From Linepithema humile (Eukaryota > Arthropoda > Insecta > Hymenoptera > Formicidae): a DNA stretch of 64,000 nucleotides. The first letter of the stretch is position 1; each line of letters begins with the position of its first letter. The notes beneath the pieces were generated by a model. That model was not told where the DNA came from and ran no database searches. It saw only the letters and a list, made by a program, of their open reading frames with translations. The stretch covers positions 26,504,931 through 26,568,930 of the forward strand of contig NC_090128.1 of assembly GCF_040581485.1 (NCBI RefSeq), read 5' to 3'. Positions 1-14,450 of the stretch are shown piece after piece. The translations under genes and the position numbers were made by a program.

Positions 1-3000
1 TTGTTTGCGATCGTGTTTACTATACGCTTTATTTTCGCCAGCTTTCAACACTGCGCGCTCAATCGCAGCCCGTTACATTGACGATCCATTCTCAGACAAG
101 CTTTGCGCGAATATTCTTGCTCAATTAATTAGATTTTACTTCTATGATATTGCGACGCAGTGGACATGCAAGTGTGAATATGCAAGTACAATGTAATCAA
201 AAATGTGAATGAATAAATATAAAATGGAATTCTTTTATTATACGACTCTTTTTTAGAATCTATTTGTAAATGGAATAGTACTGAAAGAAATTGGCATATT
301 TCGACTTTTAAGATAAATATTTTAATAATTAGGAGTTGGATAAGTCTACATATATGACGTATATCCTCACTTTCATTGTGTACTTTTCTTCGTTTTGTGT
401 ATTCTACTTGAAGAAATAGAAATGATGTCTCATTTTCTTTGAGACATATATTTCGATCAATAGTGCAAATAGCATGAATCACATTATTATTATTGTGATG
501 ACAAGGTTTCCAAATGACATTATTTTCAGACTTCCACTTATGATTCTGAATTCTTGAATTATACAAACGCGAAAGAAAGAAAAAGGGTCACGTTTCATCT
601 ATTATTTTTTATATTGAAATTAGTTAATATAATACTGTAGCATATATCATATGTTTTATTAAGTTTATATATAAAAGATACCTGTCCTTCTAAAATATAT
701 TTTTATTGCTTTTTTTATCTTCGAAATTAGTGATACGTCACATAAACGCGTGATTTTTAGCAATGAATATATTATGATATGAGTTATATGTGTAACATAA
801 AGTGCACGATATGTCAACTTTTATTTGTGCTTTAAATAATTAAGTCAATTGGAATGTCTGTCTTTATAAGTAACAGGCAAAAATAAAAGAAAGTCATTAA
901 AATTTTTAATATATTACTTCAATATACTAGTGGTGTGTGTGTGTGTTCTCATATATTTTATATCATAAACTTTTTCGGTCATTATTTATTGTGTCGTTAG
1001 TTATTTGTTGTCAAAAGCTTAAATGACGAATATTCGACCAGAGAAATATACAAATGTGAGCGTGATTATCATGCATTATTTATTGAGTTGAGACGATGTC
1101 CGTCGTCTCATACTCAGCAATTTGGTTCCACTGTCAAAACCAACAAACGAAGCACGGTAATAAATCGTACTAGCAATATGGGTGCACCGTATAATCGCCC
1201 TATAATTTTGAGATCGATACACGGCGGAAAGAGATGGGACGCACTGACATCAACCGGTCAATTATGGAATAATGTGAAGAAAATTGTACGTAATGCCGCG
1301 CGGTCGCCGGTTAAATGCTTTTACGACGCAATTGGATTTCGTCGCTAAACACGGAAATGTTAAAACCAAAAAGTCATAAGCAGACGTACACTTTTGGTCG
1401 GTCGTGAAAAATAGGTTTCAGGAATAAGACAGCTACGCAAAGAAATAGCTATGCCAGAAAAAACGTGTATAATTTGAGTGGATAGATTATGTTCTGTGAG
1501 CTATTGTTATTTCTTATTGTACATTATGTACTATATTATATTAAAAAAATTATAATTATGGCTAAATCTCGGAGTAATTTAATTTAAATACTTCTGCAAA
1601 AGAATACTTTATTTTTCTATTATTATTGTTTCTTTGAAAGGATAATGTAACTTTCGTGCTATAGTAACTTGGTGACTGTAGTAGCATAGGTTGCGATAGT
1701 TGACAAGATAACAAATTATTTTATCAATGTAATAAAATATTCGTAAATAATGAAGTGGTCATTATCGATATTAGATAATACTGTCAGCGACAAAAAGCGG
1801 ATGTCAGTTTATGATCTGGCAGCCAAAATTAGCAGGAAAGTTGATTAATTTCAAAATGTTATGCAAATTCTTGTCACCGGGATATGATGGGCGTTGAGCG
1901 CAGCTCTTTATTGATCTAAAGTGGCGTAATAATGAGCCTCTATATAATCCGCGGCAATTATTTTTTAATTAATAGTGCAAAATTAATCAGGACGTTGGGT
2001 GACTTCAACATATCGCAAAAATCCTCTTAATAAATTGCATGATAATTAATTCAAGCGGCGGGTAACTGGCAAGCGGTGTCAAAGGTTTTAATGCCGTTCG
2101 TAGTGGGAAGTGGTGAACATTCCTGAATTGTTAATGACGTATTAACCGGAACGTATGAACTGTCGAAATATTTCTCCGTTTTCACAGCCGGTTTCCGATT
2201 TTGTTTCGAATCGCGCGCGCACACATGTCGGGTGCATTTCCGCAAATAAATTCTTATCTGATAGCAAACCGGCTCATCTTACCCTATCGTTGAATTACTC
2301 GCTGCGAGAATGTGACACTGCACTATGTCAGAGTACGGGCAATCGTTAAGCCTTGTTCTGGCATCGCGTTTCTGGTATCCAATGAAATATTAATTACAAT
2401 AAGATATACGATGGAAACTTATATAACGAACACTACTCACGATTAAATCGATTATTACATTCTTGTATTACACAGAAAAAAATAATCCTTCAGTATTTCA
2501 GTTTCTTAATCTTGAATCGCCTAACAGATCTCATTTATTTTGCTGATCTGTAGAAGTTTTGAACGTGTTATTTAATTTTTTTATCTAGGATTCTTGTTCT
2601 TATCAAATGTACAAGGAATGAGCAGCTGATGCTCGCGAGGTTAAATTTCTGCAAGATTCACTTTCTAGAAAAGTAGTGGTCAAAGCGCATTTTTTATTTC
2701 ATTATTTCATGATCGGAGTTGCTAATTTAGATAAATAGAGTGCAGTTCACAAGGTTCAAAATTCATGAAGTATGAGACAAGGGAATCATTGGCGATGAGT
2801 GTATTGCGGAGATCTGCAACGAGACGAAGAAGAAAGAGAGGATAAGATTGGTTGTAGAACAGGACAGGTTTCGTGTTGGTGTGTGGACGATGGACGATGG
2901 TCCGTCGCACCATGTGCTAACTTAACTGAAGGGATTACGAGCTTAGTTAATGGATGCCTCTCGTACGGTCCGGGCTAACCACTGTGTTAGTCCATGGTGG

Positions 3001-6000
3001 TAGTACGATGCCCCTTAGCGCTCGATGGATTTCCAAAATCTTTCGTAATAAATGCCGGGTTATGTGACTAGGGTCACCGAGGCGTTTCGTAGCTCTTGGG
3101 CCGTTTATGGTCTTCGGAATTAACGGCTTTGACTAACATCGATTTTAGATTAGCTTGTAAGGACCGAATTTCTCCAGGTTTCCCACTTTCGCCGCTGTTT
3201 ATTGAAACAACCTTAATGCGGCAGGAAATAATCAATCTTTCCGTGTTTGATGGCGAGGCTAACGGTCTAAAAATCTTGAAGCAAGATAGAAATCTTTTGC
3301 TGAAATTTATTACGTTAGTAAAATTCAATGGTAAAATTAATATGCGTAAAAAATGTTATTCTTTTATACTTAATTACAAGGTCTTGTTAAAACGTCAAGC
3401 ATTTTAAATCCGCCAAGGATGGTAAAGTTTTGAAATAACAGCGTCTTTAAAAAACCGCTATGATAATCTTGGAACTTGAACGCGGAAGTACATCGTCTAT
3501 TCTACTTGGAAGAAAAAATGCTTGTTCCATTTTTCTGATAAATCATGGAAGATTGATACTAAATTCTACGTAACTTTTTACGGGATACTGTGCGCGTTAG
3601 GCTTGATCTAGATGACCGAGAAAGTCGACGAATAATGCGCGCTCGCGTTATTTATCGCCGGCAGGTATGGTTGGTGAAAAGTTGCCGTGATATCTCGGCG
3701 AAGAGGCAAAGTAGAGGAGGCCCTCGGCACCCACAAATCTGCAGAAAGATATTGGCAGCTTGACTGGACTCGTTCTATTCCCGCCTTTTTATCGCGGCTC
3801 AATTCTTGGCCGGCTACACGCGTCAGAAACATTTTCTCTTTGTTGTTTTGTCACGGAGTTAATCCTGGCAGTCTATATATTTGACGCATATAGATATGCA
3901 AAACCGTATCTTCAGTGCGACAATTTTGTATCAAAGTTAATATCGAAGTGCTTTCTAGGTCAGCAGAAATTGAATATGATGGTGATAATCTGAGATTAAA
4001 AATGACAGGTTTAATCTAGCGAATTAAAACGTAGAGCAGTTGTCAAATTTACATAAAAATTGCTTATCGCGAGTTTACTCGTGACATCAAAAGTCTTAAT
4101 AAGACCGCCTGTGTTGCTGCTTGGGAATGCGTATCACGTACTGTATGCGCTGAATTACAGAGGAGTATAAACTGGGAGATACATCAGAGATTTAAGAGAT
4201 ATACATAGTTGGCTGTATCAAGACTTTGTAAATATTTTATAACAAAAAAAAAAAAAAAACAACTTTACCTTGAAAGCTTGCAAAGTTCAGGAGATGGTCG
4301 ATCATCATATGTCAACATGATGGATGCGCGTGATCAATTTCAGAATCGAAATTAACGTACACGAATGCAAATTTTGCATCGACGTGAAATCGTACAATCG
4401 TGTTCATTATTTCGCTGAAACGCGCTTTTCCCTCTCGTTATATTTGCGTTTTTGAGCGACGCAGTTTTCACGGTAAAACCGTGTTTACGTCGTTGTGCAT
4501 CACGAAGTGCTTTTGAAATTGATACGTCCATCCGGCCGTGGAAGCGTAACCCGTAATGCACACATTTTCCGGCGTCCGATCATCTATATCCCGAGTTACA
4601 CGCAGATCAGTTTTTATCATTAGCATCCGAGAGCGCTTTTATGAATGTTTCATTGTCGCTCGCGTAACAGTAACAGCAGCCACGCCGCGCTGTTGCTGTT
4701 TGCCGTGATGTGCGCAAACCACCGCTCGCGAATTCTTGATTTTCATCCGCATCCTCGCTGGGGATAACTCGCCAGAAACTGACCGTGGCAGTAGGTAGCG
4801 CGCCAATGAAATCCCGCGGGTTCAATTTTTTTCCCCGACCTCGTTGCTGTTCGATCTCCCTTTCCCAACGAGCGATTCTTCCGCATTTTACATTCTGCCG
4901 TCCACGCTGGCCGCCAACACAATACGCACGCACGACCGACCGCAAAATTGCAAATGCATCGCGATTCTGTGCGCGGTCTCTCTCTCCACTCGCTCCCTCC
5001 GCGCCGTCTCTCTTGTCCTTCTCTCTTCTCTTTTTGTTCCACCGTACGTCTCTTTATCTGGAGTTATAACTTTTTCAGCCAGTCGATAAATTGCGCGTAA
5101 CCATGCGTATACGCAACGCCGTTTGTCGCACCGCAGGTGCAGCAATACCACAGATGCTACGGCCGCGAACCCCTGTGTCGTGACAAATCTCCGGAAAACA
5201 GTAGCTATCGTGATTAACGTGTAATAACCTAAGGGAAAGGATACGTTAATAATTGAGTTTGTAAGCGTAGGTGAAGCCGGAGAGTCCCGGCAATAGTCGT
5301 TGTCGGCGATGCAAACTTCTCATTACGCAAGGCAATTAAAACGTGTGAATATTAAAATGATAACCTTAATTACGGTATACCGTTACGGTTGTTGTTAACG
5401 CAACTCCGATAACGGTATTTCTACAGCTTTTGCGTTAATTCAATCATAAAAATTATTGCGCGTAATCACGTATATTTGAATGCTCCGATTATTTATTTGC
5501 GATATTTATTGAGACGGAGCTAATATATGATTAACGCTAATTATTGATATGGAAACGAGCGACACAATCAGTGACGTCGGTGTTATTTATAAAAAGAAAG
5601 TCGTAATCAAGTGTAATTAAAATGACATTAATTTTCAGAGAAACGCTGATTACCGCGTTTATATCGGAGTGTAATAGCAATGTTAACTGGCAACGTCATC
5701 GTGACTTGCTTTACGCATACGCACGCATTGCCAAAGCGTGTATATTAGGTGCGGCGGCTATCTGAATTGTTAGGCTGCTGTCATGGAAATATTTCTGTGG
5801 CAAGCGGACGATTGCGTGTCCCGCGTTGGTTGCACGCGAAGAATTTTGCGGCTACTATGTAGCCGTGAACCGCATCGGTGATGTACGGAACGTATATTTG
5901 ACGCATACCGTTGACATCGATCGATCGATCGCTTTATTATTTTATATGTCACGTCTATGATATCATTGAGGTGTCGCAGCCGTGCGTATTTGACAGGTAA

Positions 6001-9000
6001 TAACGACTTCGATCGTCAACAAGAATATGACACAATTTCAACTCGATGAATCTTTTGAAAGCGATAAAATTGTAATTACAAAAAAAAAATAAAAATTTTG
6101 TTATTTAAAGCTACAGAAATATGTTATTCAAAAGTTGCTATTCAGAGTTAAAAAAAAATATAAAATAAAAAAACTGGACGTTTTTTTAAAAATATATTAA
6201 AAGCTTTAAAATGTCAGTTTTGCGGTGAATTCGCGTATTTATAGATGAACGCGCTATTACGAATTACAGACTCAATACGCGCGAAAGGCTGATTAAAATA
6301 GATAAGATGGCCGTCGATACACAGGCGATCGTCTAATAGTCGATGCTTTTATAAAATAACAAGAAGAGGAGGTGTCACTGACATCGGGCTATCGATCAAA
6401 ACTCGTTACCTTATGTGCGGGGGATCGCAAAGGCACCGGCCGACGTCGCACCCCGAGGAAATAATAATTCATCGTTTGATGCGCGATCGCGGGTGAAGCA
6501 TCGACGCTTCAATGAATTAATAATAAACACGGTGTATCCGCGTAGGATGTTGCTTTGCGAGGCGTGCCGATGCCCATCGCAACTGCGCTATCCCGGCTCG
6601 GCCGATCGATGATATTAACGGTTAAATGGAAAATACACGCCGAAGTGAAACGCCAGTTATTTGGGTCAGCCGCGGACAGATCGCGATAACGTTATCGCCC
6701 GATAAAAGAAATCGATCTGAAATCTCGGATTTTTACGTGGTTTCTGGACGCAACGGTATCGCGAATTATATCTTTGGAAACTTCGAAACAGCCGTAGACA
6801 TTCCATGTTTTTTTTATTATCAGATAATTAATTTGCAATGTAAGTTATATTTCGCTGATAATCGGCAATATTCATGCATTTATTATTATTTAAATCTTAG
6901 ATATTAAATTATGCGCAATGACAGCTAAATTAATCATAGCGCAGCGATTTATTAGCTCTTCGTTTGAATTATGAATAAGTCGTAACTGAATTATTTCTAA
7001 ATGCAATCTAAATTAATTCGTGCTTTAAATGATTGTAAGTAAAGAGATTTATTGATGTTGAAATTACGTCTGTTTGAGAGTTTAAGAGCTATATATACGC
7101 TTCGAGCTTTGAAATTTTTAATAAAAAAGAAAAGAAAAATTGCGTGCAAAGAGCGTTTAATTTTCTCTACGTTATCACAAAAGCGACAATAAAAGCGCTT
7201 TTCCTGGTTGACTATTTTAGGTTGACATTAAGACCTACGCGCTTTGCATCTCTTGCCTCATTACATTAAAACGCACACGACGACACCCAAGTGTGACAGG
7301 TGTACGAGCCGTTGAACATCGCAAAAGCGAACGTCATGCCGAACAAAAGATGCCGGACCGTACGTGAGATATTGAGTAAAAATAACGTCGTAATTCCGAT
7401 GAAAAGCTCGATTTTTACTGACACTTTCCTCTCGGTCCCGAGTTTTTCCTTAAATCTTCATTTCTATAAATCCATTCTCTCGTTCCTTGAAGCACAATGG
7501 TGCAGTCAGTCTTGAGAGATTCGTATTAATGATCTTCCCTTTTCAAAACCGGCTGCTTTCATTTACTGGCTACAGTGTGGAAAGGCGGATGAAATAATTC
7601 ATATTAAGAACTCTTGATAATCTCATTTCAAGTTGTTTGAAGTGTTTTACGCTTGAAATATCGATTTCAAATGGGGGAAACCTTATCCAACGTTAAAAAA
7701 ATTTTTTTATATTTCAAATATATACTTATTGTGTAAATTGATTTGTCTTTTTTAATAACAATTAATTAATTTTAATAATAATAATCAATATGATAGCGAA
7801 AAGTAAAAAGTAATGTTTAACATTGCATGTTGTTATAAACACTCTCTTTCTAAAACTTGTTTTTCGAGAAAAAAGAATCGTTTCCCTCTCTTTATATGCA
7901 ATCGATCGCACGCGCTGCTCAACTTATCTTGCATGCCGTCGAAATTTACTTCTGCGTATTTACACGTGCGCGTTTGTCGCGTTTCGCCGAGCAACTGATC
8001 GATCACACGCCCGACATCCCTAAGACGCGTCTTTTGTGTCCCTTCGAAGGATATCCGCGTCGAATCATCTTCTCCGCGCCGGGCACAAAAGTGTTCGATA
8101 GGCTCCTCTAGGCTTTGCCGTGCCTACAGGTGTAAACCTATAAGCAGGGCTCACCGAACCAAGATTCTGCTTAAGATTTACGAGGATGCCACTTCTTCTT
8201 CTTCTTCCGTCTTCCACGGGATCTTTTCTCCATCGTTTTTCTTCTTTGCATCCTCCTGGGCGCTGCTCTCCCGTAGGATATTTGAAAGACGCGAAATTTT
8301 CTCCACGGCCATGCAAATTAATACCGCAAACAGTAATTCCGTTCAGAATAAATCTACGAAAGGTGACAACATACTGAGAACGTAAATCCTTCGGCGCTCA
8401 TCGAATTTTACGGACGTGCCTGAAATGTCGCGGTCGGAACATGGTGCCTGTATCATTTCTTTGCATTTTACATTGTTCTTTACGCTCGTTTACGATTTTT
8501 CATCTTTTAGATGTAACTGCGGATTTCCCTTTGCCTATCATATTTATATATTTAAATAGTAACTGGACAGATATAATTATGGTGGAATTCAAAGCGAATA
8601 AATGGGCTTTACTTAAATTACGGAATACTTAAATTGAAGGAACTATGTAACTTTACAACTATTAAGAGTCCATACAATCATTTCTATCAATTTTTTATTC
8701 ATTTTTAGTTATTCTTATAAAAATCACTGTTTTTTGTAACAAATATTTAATATACATTTTTATTCATTGTTCATTCCATTTTGACTATTTTAATTTAACA
8801 ATGAAAAAATAAATACAAATATTGAGTAATTCATGCGCAAACGATTGTAAAGCGCTTTGTTTCAACAAAATGCATGAGCATGTAGCTACACTACTGGACA
8901 CTTGCTTTCGGTTGATCGAAGGATTTCGTGTACTTCGGACAATCCACTCGAAATTATAGTGCCGCATTTATCATGTAATCCGCGTACATTGTTACGCGAT

Positions 9001-9733
9001 TACGTAAATTCGTGCTTTTGGAACATGATAATCGCGCGATCGGTTACGTGACAGAATATATTCCACACGCTGCAAGTATACAATTCAATTTTTATCCCCA
9101 AACGAATCCCGTTAGCCGCTGTTCCGATGAGACAACCACGATATACGATTCGGCTCGGACATAATTTATGGTTTTCGCACGTTATCGTTTCCATCTAGCT
9201 CGGGAATAATCCCATCTTTACAGTTATCGATGTCTCGGTGGTGGCTCAAACTTCGATTTCGTCCGGCAATGTATCCTTGCAATCCGTTGTCGACCCTTCT
9301 TTGACGAAGGTTGAAGTTGTACGATTATTCACCATATGTGCCGTCTTAAAATCACACCCGGACAAACCTGCGTATTATATCGCATTTGTTACATGAATTA
9401 CAAATTATACATCAACTTTTTTTAATCCATTTTTTTTCTCATACCTTTATTGGTCCAATTACAATAAATGTGATTAAAATATTCTGCTAAAATAAAAATG
9501 GGAATCCTTTAATCGGTTAACGATATAAAATATTTAATTACATTTCTTTTAACTTATCGCAGCGACAACTCACACATATTCATGGTGTATTCATTTTTAA
9601 TAGAATTTAATTGGAAAATGAATAAAGTCGTTGTAGGATTACTAAATTTGACGGTTGATACATTTATCGAGATTTTCTCTGATTGAAATTAGAAATATGC
9701 GATAGTTCGCCACGTGTTGTTTCAGATCCTATC
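1..9733. other. Gene-poor region, no supported gene
   Basis: AT-rich DNA alternates with CpG-rich blocks, the clearest at about 4490-5160. Apart from the small frame at 1178 I see no exon with convincing splice sites, no tRNA-like fold and no recognisable protein. There is a poly(A) run of 17 near 4243 and a short GT run near 934. Open frames over the CpG-rich block exist on both strands at once, which points to low stop-codon density rather than coding. Confidence 0.5.
1178..1348 (+). CDS. Possible small open reading frame, unrecognised
   Basis: An ATG-started 56-codon frame begins MGAPYNRPIILRSIHGGKRW and ends DAIGFRR before TAA. The same frame stays open upstream to 1088. The block is richer in GC than its surroundings and has a protein-like residue mix with two Trp, but I recognise no family and see no splice signals. 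It may be a chance frame or a repeat fragment. Confidence 0.15.
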   Translation: MGAPYNRPIILRSIHGGKRWDALTSTGQLWNNVKKIVRNAARSPVKCFYDAIGFRR

Positions 9734-10102
9734 TACACTCACCCGAAAAAAAAGCGGTACACTGAAAATGTGGGAAAAATTCATCAAATTTCAACTGACG
9801 ATAACTTCGTAAATAATAAAGATAGAAAGTTCTATAAAATATGGAAATGAAGCTAAAAATCTCTACTTTAAGAATCAATTTATTTCAATGTTGCAAAATA
9901 AATTTATTGAAAATGGCGGATGACAAAGCGCGAGCATGCAAAATTGAAAAATAATGGTTCGAGTTTGCGACGGTGCACGGTATAAACAAAAAATTGTAGC
10001 TTATTGGGATCAAAAGCGTACGAAAGTACAGAGTCTCCTCTTTAAAATGCTTTTTTATGCATCTCGATACGATGATTTTTCGCCGAGAGATTCGCATTTG
10101 AA
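9734..10102 (+). repeat. Left arm of the long palindrome
   Basis: The 369-bp left arm pairs base by base with 10122-10490. It carries CG at the three positions where the right arm reads TG or CA. Confidence 0.9.
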
Positions 10103-10121
10103 AAAAAAGGCAGATTCTTAC

Positions 10122-10490
10122 TTCAAATGCGAATCTCTCAGCGAAAAATCATCGTATCGAGATGCATAAAAAAGCATTTTAAAGAGGAGACTCTGTACTT
10201 TCGTACACTTTTGATCCCAATAAGCTACAATTTTTTGTTTATACCGTGCACCGTTGCAAACTCGAACCATTATTTTTCAATTTTGCATGCTCGCGCTTTG
10301 TCATCCGCCATTTTCAATAAATTTATTTTGCAACATTGAAATAAATTGATTCTTAAAGTAGAGATTTTTAGCTTCATTTCCATATTTTATAGAACTTTCT
10401 ATCTTTATTATTTACGAAGTTATCGTCAGTTGAAATTTGATGAATTTTTCCCACATTTTCAGTGTACCGCTTTTTTTTCGGGTGAGTGTA
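10122..10490 (-). repeat. Right arm of the long palindrome
   Basis: The 369-bp right arm is the reverse complement of 9734-10102 except for three transitions, each at a CpG. The coordinates are mirror-symmetric (start plus end sums are equal), so there are no net insertions or deletions. Confidence 0.9.
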
Positions 10491-11775
10491 TTTTCGGTCG
10501 CGAAAATTTGTATATTTATACGCATATCATATATGGGGGAGTGGTTTGTAATCGACATTGTTTACCCAAGTGTCTATCAGTTTCTTCCTTGCTGCCGAGA
10601 GATAATATATCGCGCAAATTTATGCACGATCACGCTACGTCATGAGCAAAGTACTCTACAATTTGTCATGATACTATCGTAAAATATACGCTATTCTGTA
10701 ATAGCAATTATTGTAACCTGTCATTCTCCGATGATGAAGCGCGATCAAGATACAGAGATTATTCAGATCGCGTGCACGATAAATCGGTCAGTCGTAATTC
10801 ATAATTAAATTTATGTCTCACTGCTCAAGAATAACTAGCGTGAATTACCGGCGTTATTGAAGCAATTTCGGAATTCGGTTTTCCAATAAACAAAAATCTG
10901 TTTCCCGGACAGTCACCCTTTCATAATGATACACACGTGATCGCTCTGTTTTTTCAATTTCCGGCGGATTAGAGAGGTTAAACGCATCAAACTCCAATCA
11001 CCGTGGACGGTAACGAGGGCCGCTGTATGGCAGTTTATCGGCATCAGTGATCCGTAATTATAATTAAACGTTAATCACGTAAAACCAGAGCCAGTATGCC
11101 GCTGAATTCGATTGCCTCGTATTAGGGGCGAGGGGAACGGAAGGTAGGGCGGAGATGGAGAAGGGGGGGAGGAGTGACGGTTTCAATGCTAAAATACAGA
11201 AAACGATTATTCTGGCGAACATTAATAATACAGCTCAGCATTGTCCACTACATCCCTATGATCGAGGTCTCACTTAATTATCACCGATTTATCTCGCTTT
11301 GACAGTTCATAATATTGTACGCATGACTGATTATTATGCTTGATTAGATTCTGCTTATTAAACATAAAAGCATAATAAATGATTATTAATATAGTATTAT
11401 AAAGTTATAGCCGTCGGATAGTATTGGATGAAAAAGCAATTATATAATATTATAAAATTATTTTTATGTTTCTTCTCTAAAAGTTTTACATAGCATCGCG
11501 TTATTCAGTTCTCGCATAATAGAATATGTGCATATAGAATATGATATTAAATCGCTCGGTTAAACGTACGGTATCCGAAAGAAATTCGCGCGCACCGCGC
11601 AGGAAACCATTCTCTCTGCATTTCACAAAATAATAATCACGATTATAATTAGCAGGTAATATGCCGCTGCTGTTAATTATAATTAGCGAGCAAACGTTAA
11701 TTGATGGCATTCGGTGTAGGCACAAAAGCACGGAAGCAATTAAATTCAGTGGATATATGCAAAGGAAGACAGACG

Positions 11776-11850
11776 GGCCGGGGAGAGGGAGAGAGAGACA
11801 GAGAGAGAGAAAAAGAAAGAGAGAGGCAGAGAGAGAGACAGAGACAGAAG
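11776..11850 (+). repeat. GA-rich microsatellite tract
   Basis: An impure purine run of GA, GAA and CAGA units. Open reading frames across it on either strand (arginine/glutamate-rich or serine/leucine-rich) are artefacts of the repeat. Confidence 0.85.
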
Positions 11851-13003
11851 ATGTCTGTGTCGCGTGGCTGACGTTAAGTACACACGTTCGACAACGTTCC
11901 GTTTTCGGGACGTTTCTACGATCCCGGTCGTTAGAATCGAGCATCCGTTCTGCACGAGAGAAATTATGCACGGGTCCCGAAGACGTTGCCATATATTATT
12001 CAGAATTCTGTTCGTGGGGGTTCAACGACGGCACCGCACGAATTTATTCTACCTTCTCCTGTCCTCCCTCGGACGGCTTTTTAAACGTTCTCTTTCAATC
12101 CTAGACGATATAAATTAAATATTACTTTTATATTTGTGGCTACCAGCTGCGCCCGTGAAGTTATACATACATTCATGTCCTTTCCATGAATACTCCGAGG
12201 AACGTAAGATCCGCATAATCTATATGGGTCTGCGAGTCTTTCAAAAATTCCACGGGAACAGTCGTCGTACCTAGGATTTAAGTCATTCACTTCGTGATCG
12301 TAATTGCGAACTTTTGAACGTTGCTCGTTTGATTCCAGCGCTTCTAGTTTTTCCGTGGATTTTATGCGTGGGAATATTTCATATATTTGATTAAAAATTT
12401 GATTGTATAATTTTTCATATATTATGTACATACAAAAAATCTTTATAATAGATAAGTGTTATTGTGAAGTTACAAGATTCTATTCTTTTGATTGGATTAG
12501 AGAAAAGATTAGCGGAAAGAGAAACAGATCTTGATCTGATCGAATTAGATGGCAGCCGGTGAAATAAGAGTTGAGGCAAAAGTTGCGAGATTGCGAACGG
12601 TTAAGTCACATCGTCACTTTTTCGCGGATTGAGACCCGTTTAATGACTTGTGACACGATAAAGAAGATTAAAAAATGAACGGATTTCCGGATTGTAGACC
12701 GACACTGGTCAATTTATAAATTATCAATAAATGAGGAATCCAACGCGTGTTTGTCTCACCGCAAACAGTAATAATCATTTAATTGGATTACATTATCCGC
12801 GACACTGTGACCGCAATATTCTACCATCGCGTACCAGACGCGTGCATGCACACAAGTAACCGTCGTAGAGAGTCCGTGCGGGCAGCAGTGGATTCATCTG
12901 ACGCAATAATCCCGAATGACGTACTTTCGCGGCGAGTGCCTCAGAGTAAACCGATTACCACGTCGGTCCGTAGAAAGCGGACGAGGGGTTTGGACGAATC
13001 GAA

Positions 13004-13571
13004 TAAAGTTATTCACGCGAGTGAGGGTGAGGGCACTGGCCAGGAATCGTCCGCCATTCCATTCCATTCCAGAGATATACGTATGTGGATACGTGGTATG
13101 CATCTACCTTTATTACTAGAGAGACTTTCTTCGCTGTATCATGTCCGGATCGCAGGTTCTTGAGAACGCATTGATCTACGAAAGCGATAAAGAAATTGCG
13201 AGCGAATCACGTGGCGATCGATAACGCGCGGAAAATCGAAGAACTCCGGAGGAAATTGATTGAATTGGTCGATCGTACGGGGGAGGCGGGGAATTACCAT
13301 TCGGACGGCGCTCCATTCCGCTGTCGTACGAATATGCACATCATACACGTGCGTACGCAGCTTGTGCGCGCCGCTAAAATATATTTCAACAGCATTGCGG
13401 AATGATATAATATAATTGCGTGTAGAAGGGTTATTCAGTAGTTAACAAATAGAAGGGTTACGCGAAGACAATGAAATATCTGGAAAATGCGCAAGGGCGA
13501 GGCGACTAAAGTTATTCACGCGTAAGGGCTGGGAGTAGCGGCCAGGAATTGCTCGCCATTCCATTTCAGAG
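13004..13571 (+). repeat. Diverged direct duplication, two copies of about 65 bp
   Basis: TAAAGTTATTCACGCG at 13004-13019, followed by GGCCAGGAAT and CGCCATTCCA words to about 13074, recurs at 13507-13571. Both lie in a CpG-rich block. The copies are about 500 bp apart. Confidence 0.55.
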
Positions 13572-14450
13572 TGGCGCCTAGGTGCGCGCGAACATCGGGT
13601 GTGCCGGAAATATCTTTCCTTAGCGTTAAACCTCGTAGCCTTTCAAAGGTGGAGCTTCGTGGCAATTTTACACCGAGTCTTAATTATGTCATCAAGCGAT
13701 CCTCTCTATGCGCCGCTATTACGTCGCACTTTTTTTCGTCGCACCGTTAGTGAGTCTCCTCTAATTCAGTTTTAAGAGTATACCTTCACGGAAGAGAAAG
13801 AAGGATTTTGCTTATCAATCACAGCAACTGAGAATAGTATATTTTTAATGCGGCGACAACTTCCTTCCTTTACTATCGCTTTAAATAATTCTAATTCTAA
13901 TTTTTCCTTTAATAGATCCGTTTGATAGATATTTTCTAGGAAAAGTTCAAGTCAAATTAGTAAAATTCAAACGGATAGATATTTCCAATGAGTATGATAA
14001 TATTATTCGGACCGATAATATAATATGAAAATATTTAAAGATCCATTTATAAATTATATCGGTTTGATCGTTTTCCGTGCTCTACTTACTCATTTATAGA
14101 CTATGCGATACAAATCACTCCGCGATATCATCTTACAAGTGAATATTTTACATTTATAACTTTATCACTTTAAAATCTTGTTGTTTATTATTTCTCATTC
14201 TCCCAAATTTCCCGCACACTTATTTATCACACACCCTATACGCGTAGTATTTGCACGTAGCCGTAGGGAAGCGCGGCGTCCCGGGTGAACGTAACAACCG
14301 TCGTGGCTGTCGGTCAGGACAGGCATGCAGATGATGCGTCGCGGCGCCCAGGAGTAGTGTTCTGAGTGCCCGCACGTCACCCAATTCGGATTCCTATATA
14401 TTCTAGAGCCGAGTCGTCCTTCGCGATACTCGTTTCTGCCGTCCAATAAA

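Larger units (their letters stand above)
9734..10490. mobile_element. 757-bp palindromic foldback transposon (Tc1/mariner-type ends, TA target site)
   Basis: Two 369-bp arms (9734-10102 and 10122-10490) are reverse complements with no gaps and only three mismatches, around a 19-bp spacer. The ends read TA then CACTCACCCGAAAAAAAAGC, and the reverse complement closes the right side, again next to TA. A TA duplication is typical of Tc1/mariner superfamily insertions. No transposase is present; short open frames within the arms are mirror images of each other. It is therefore a non-autonomous element, unusual in being almost entirely palindrome. A transcript through it would fold into a 369-bp duplex. 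Confidence 0.85.

Noticed and set aside
2880..3020. tRNA-like or rRNA-like block with GGTCCGGGCTAACC
   Set aside because: I could not fold a cloverleaf or match conserved rRNA words.
9885..10339. Pair of identical 70-codon proteins in divergent orientation
   Set aside because: They are mirror images produced by the palindromic element, with no transposase or other domain.
11501..12104. Long frames (147 and 163 codons) on both strands
   Set aside because: Both run through the GA microsatellite, whose repeats avoid stop codons on both strands.
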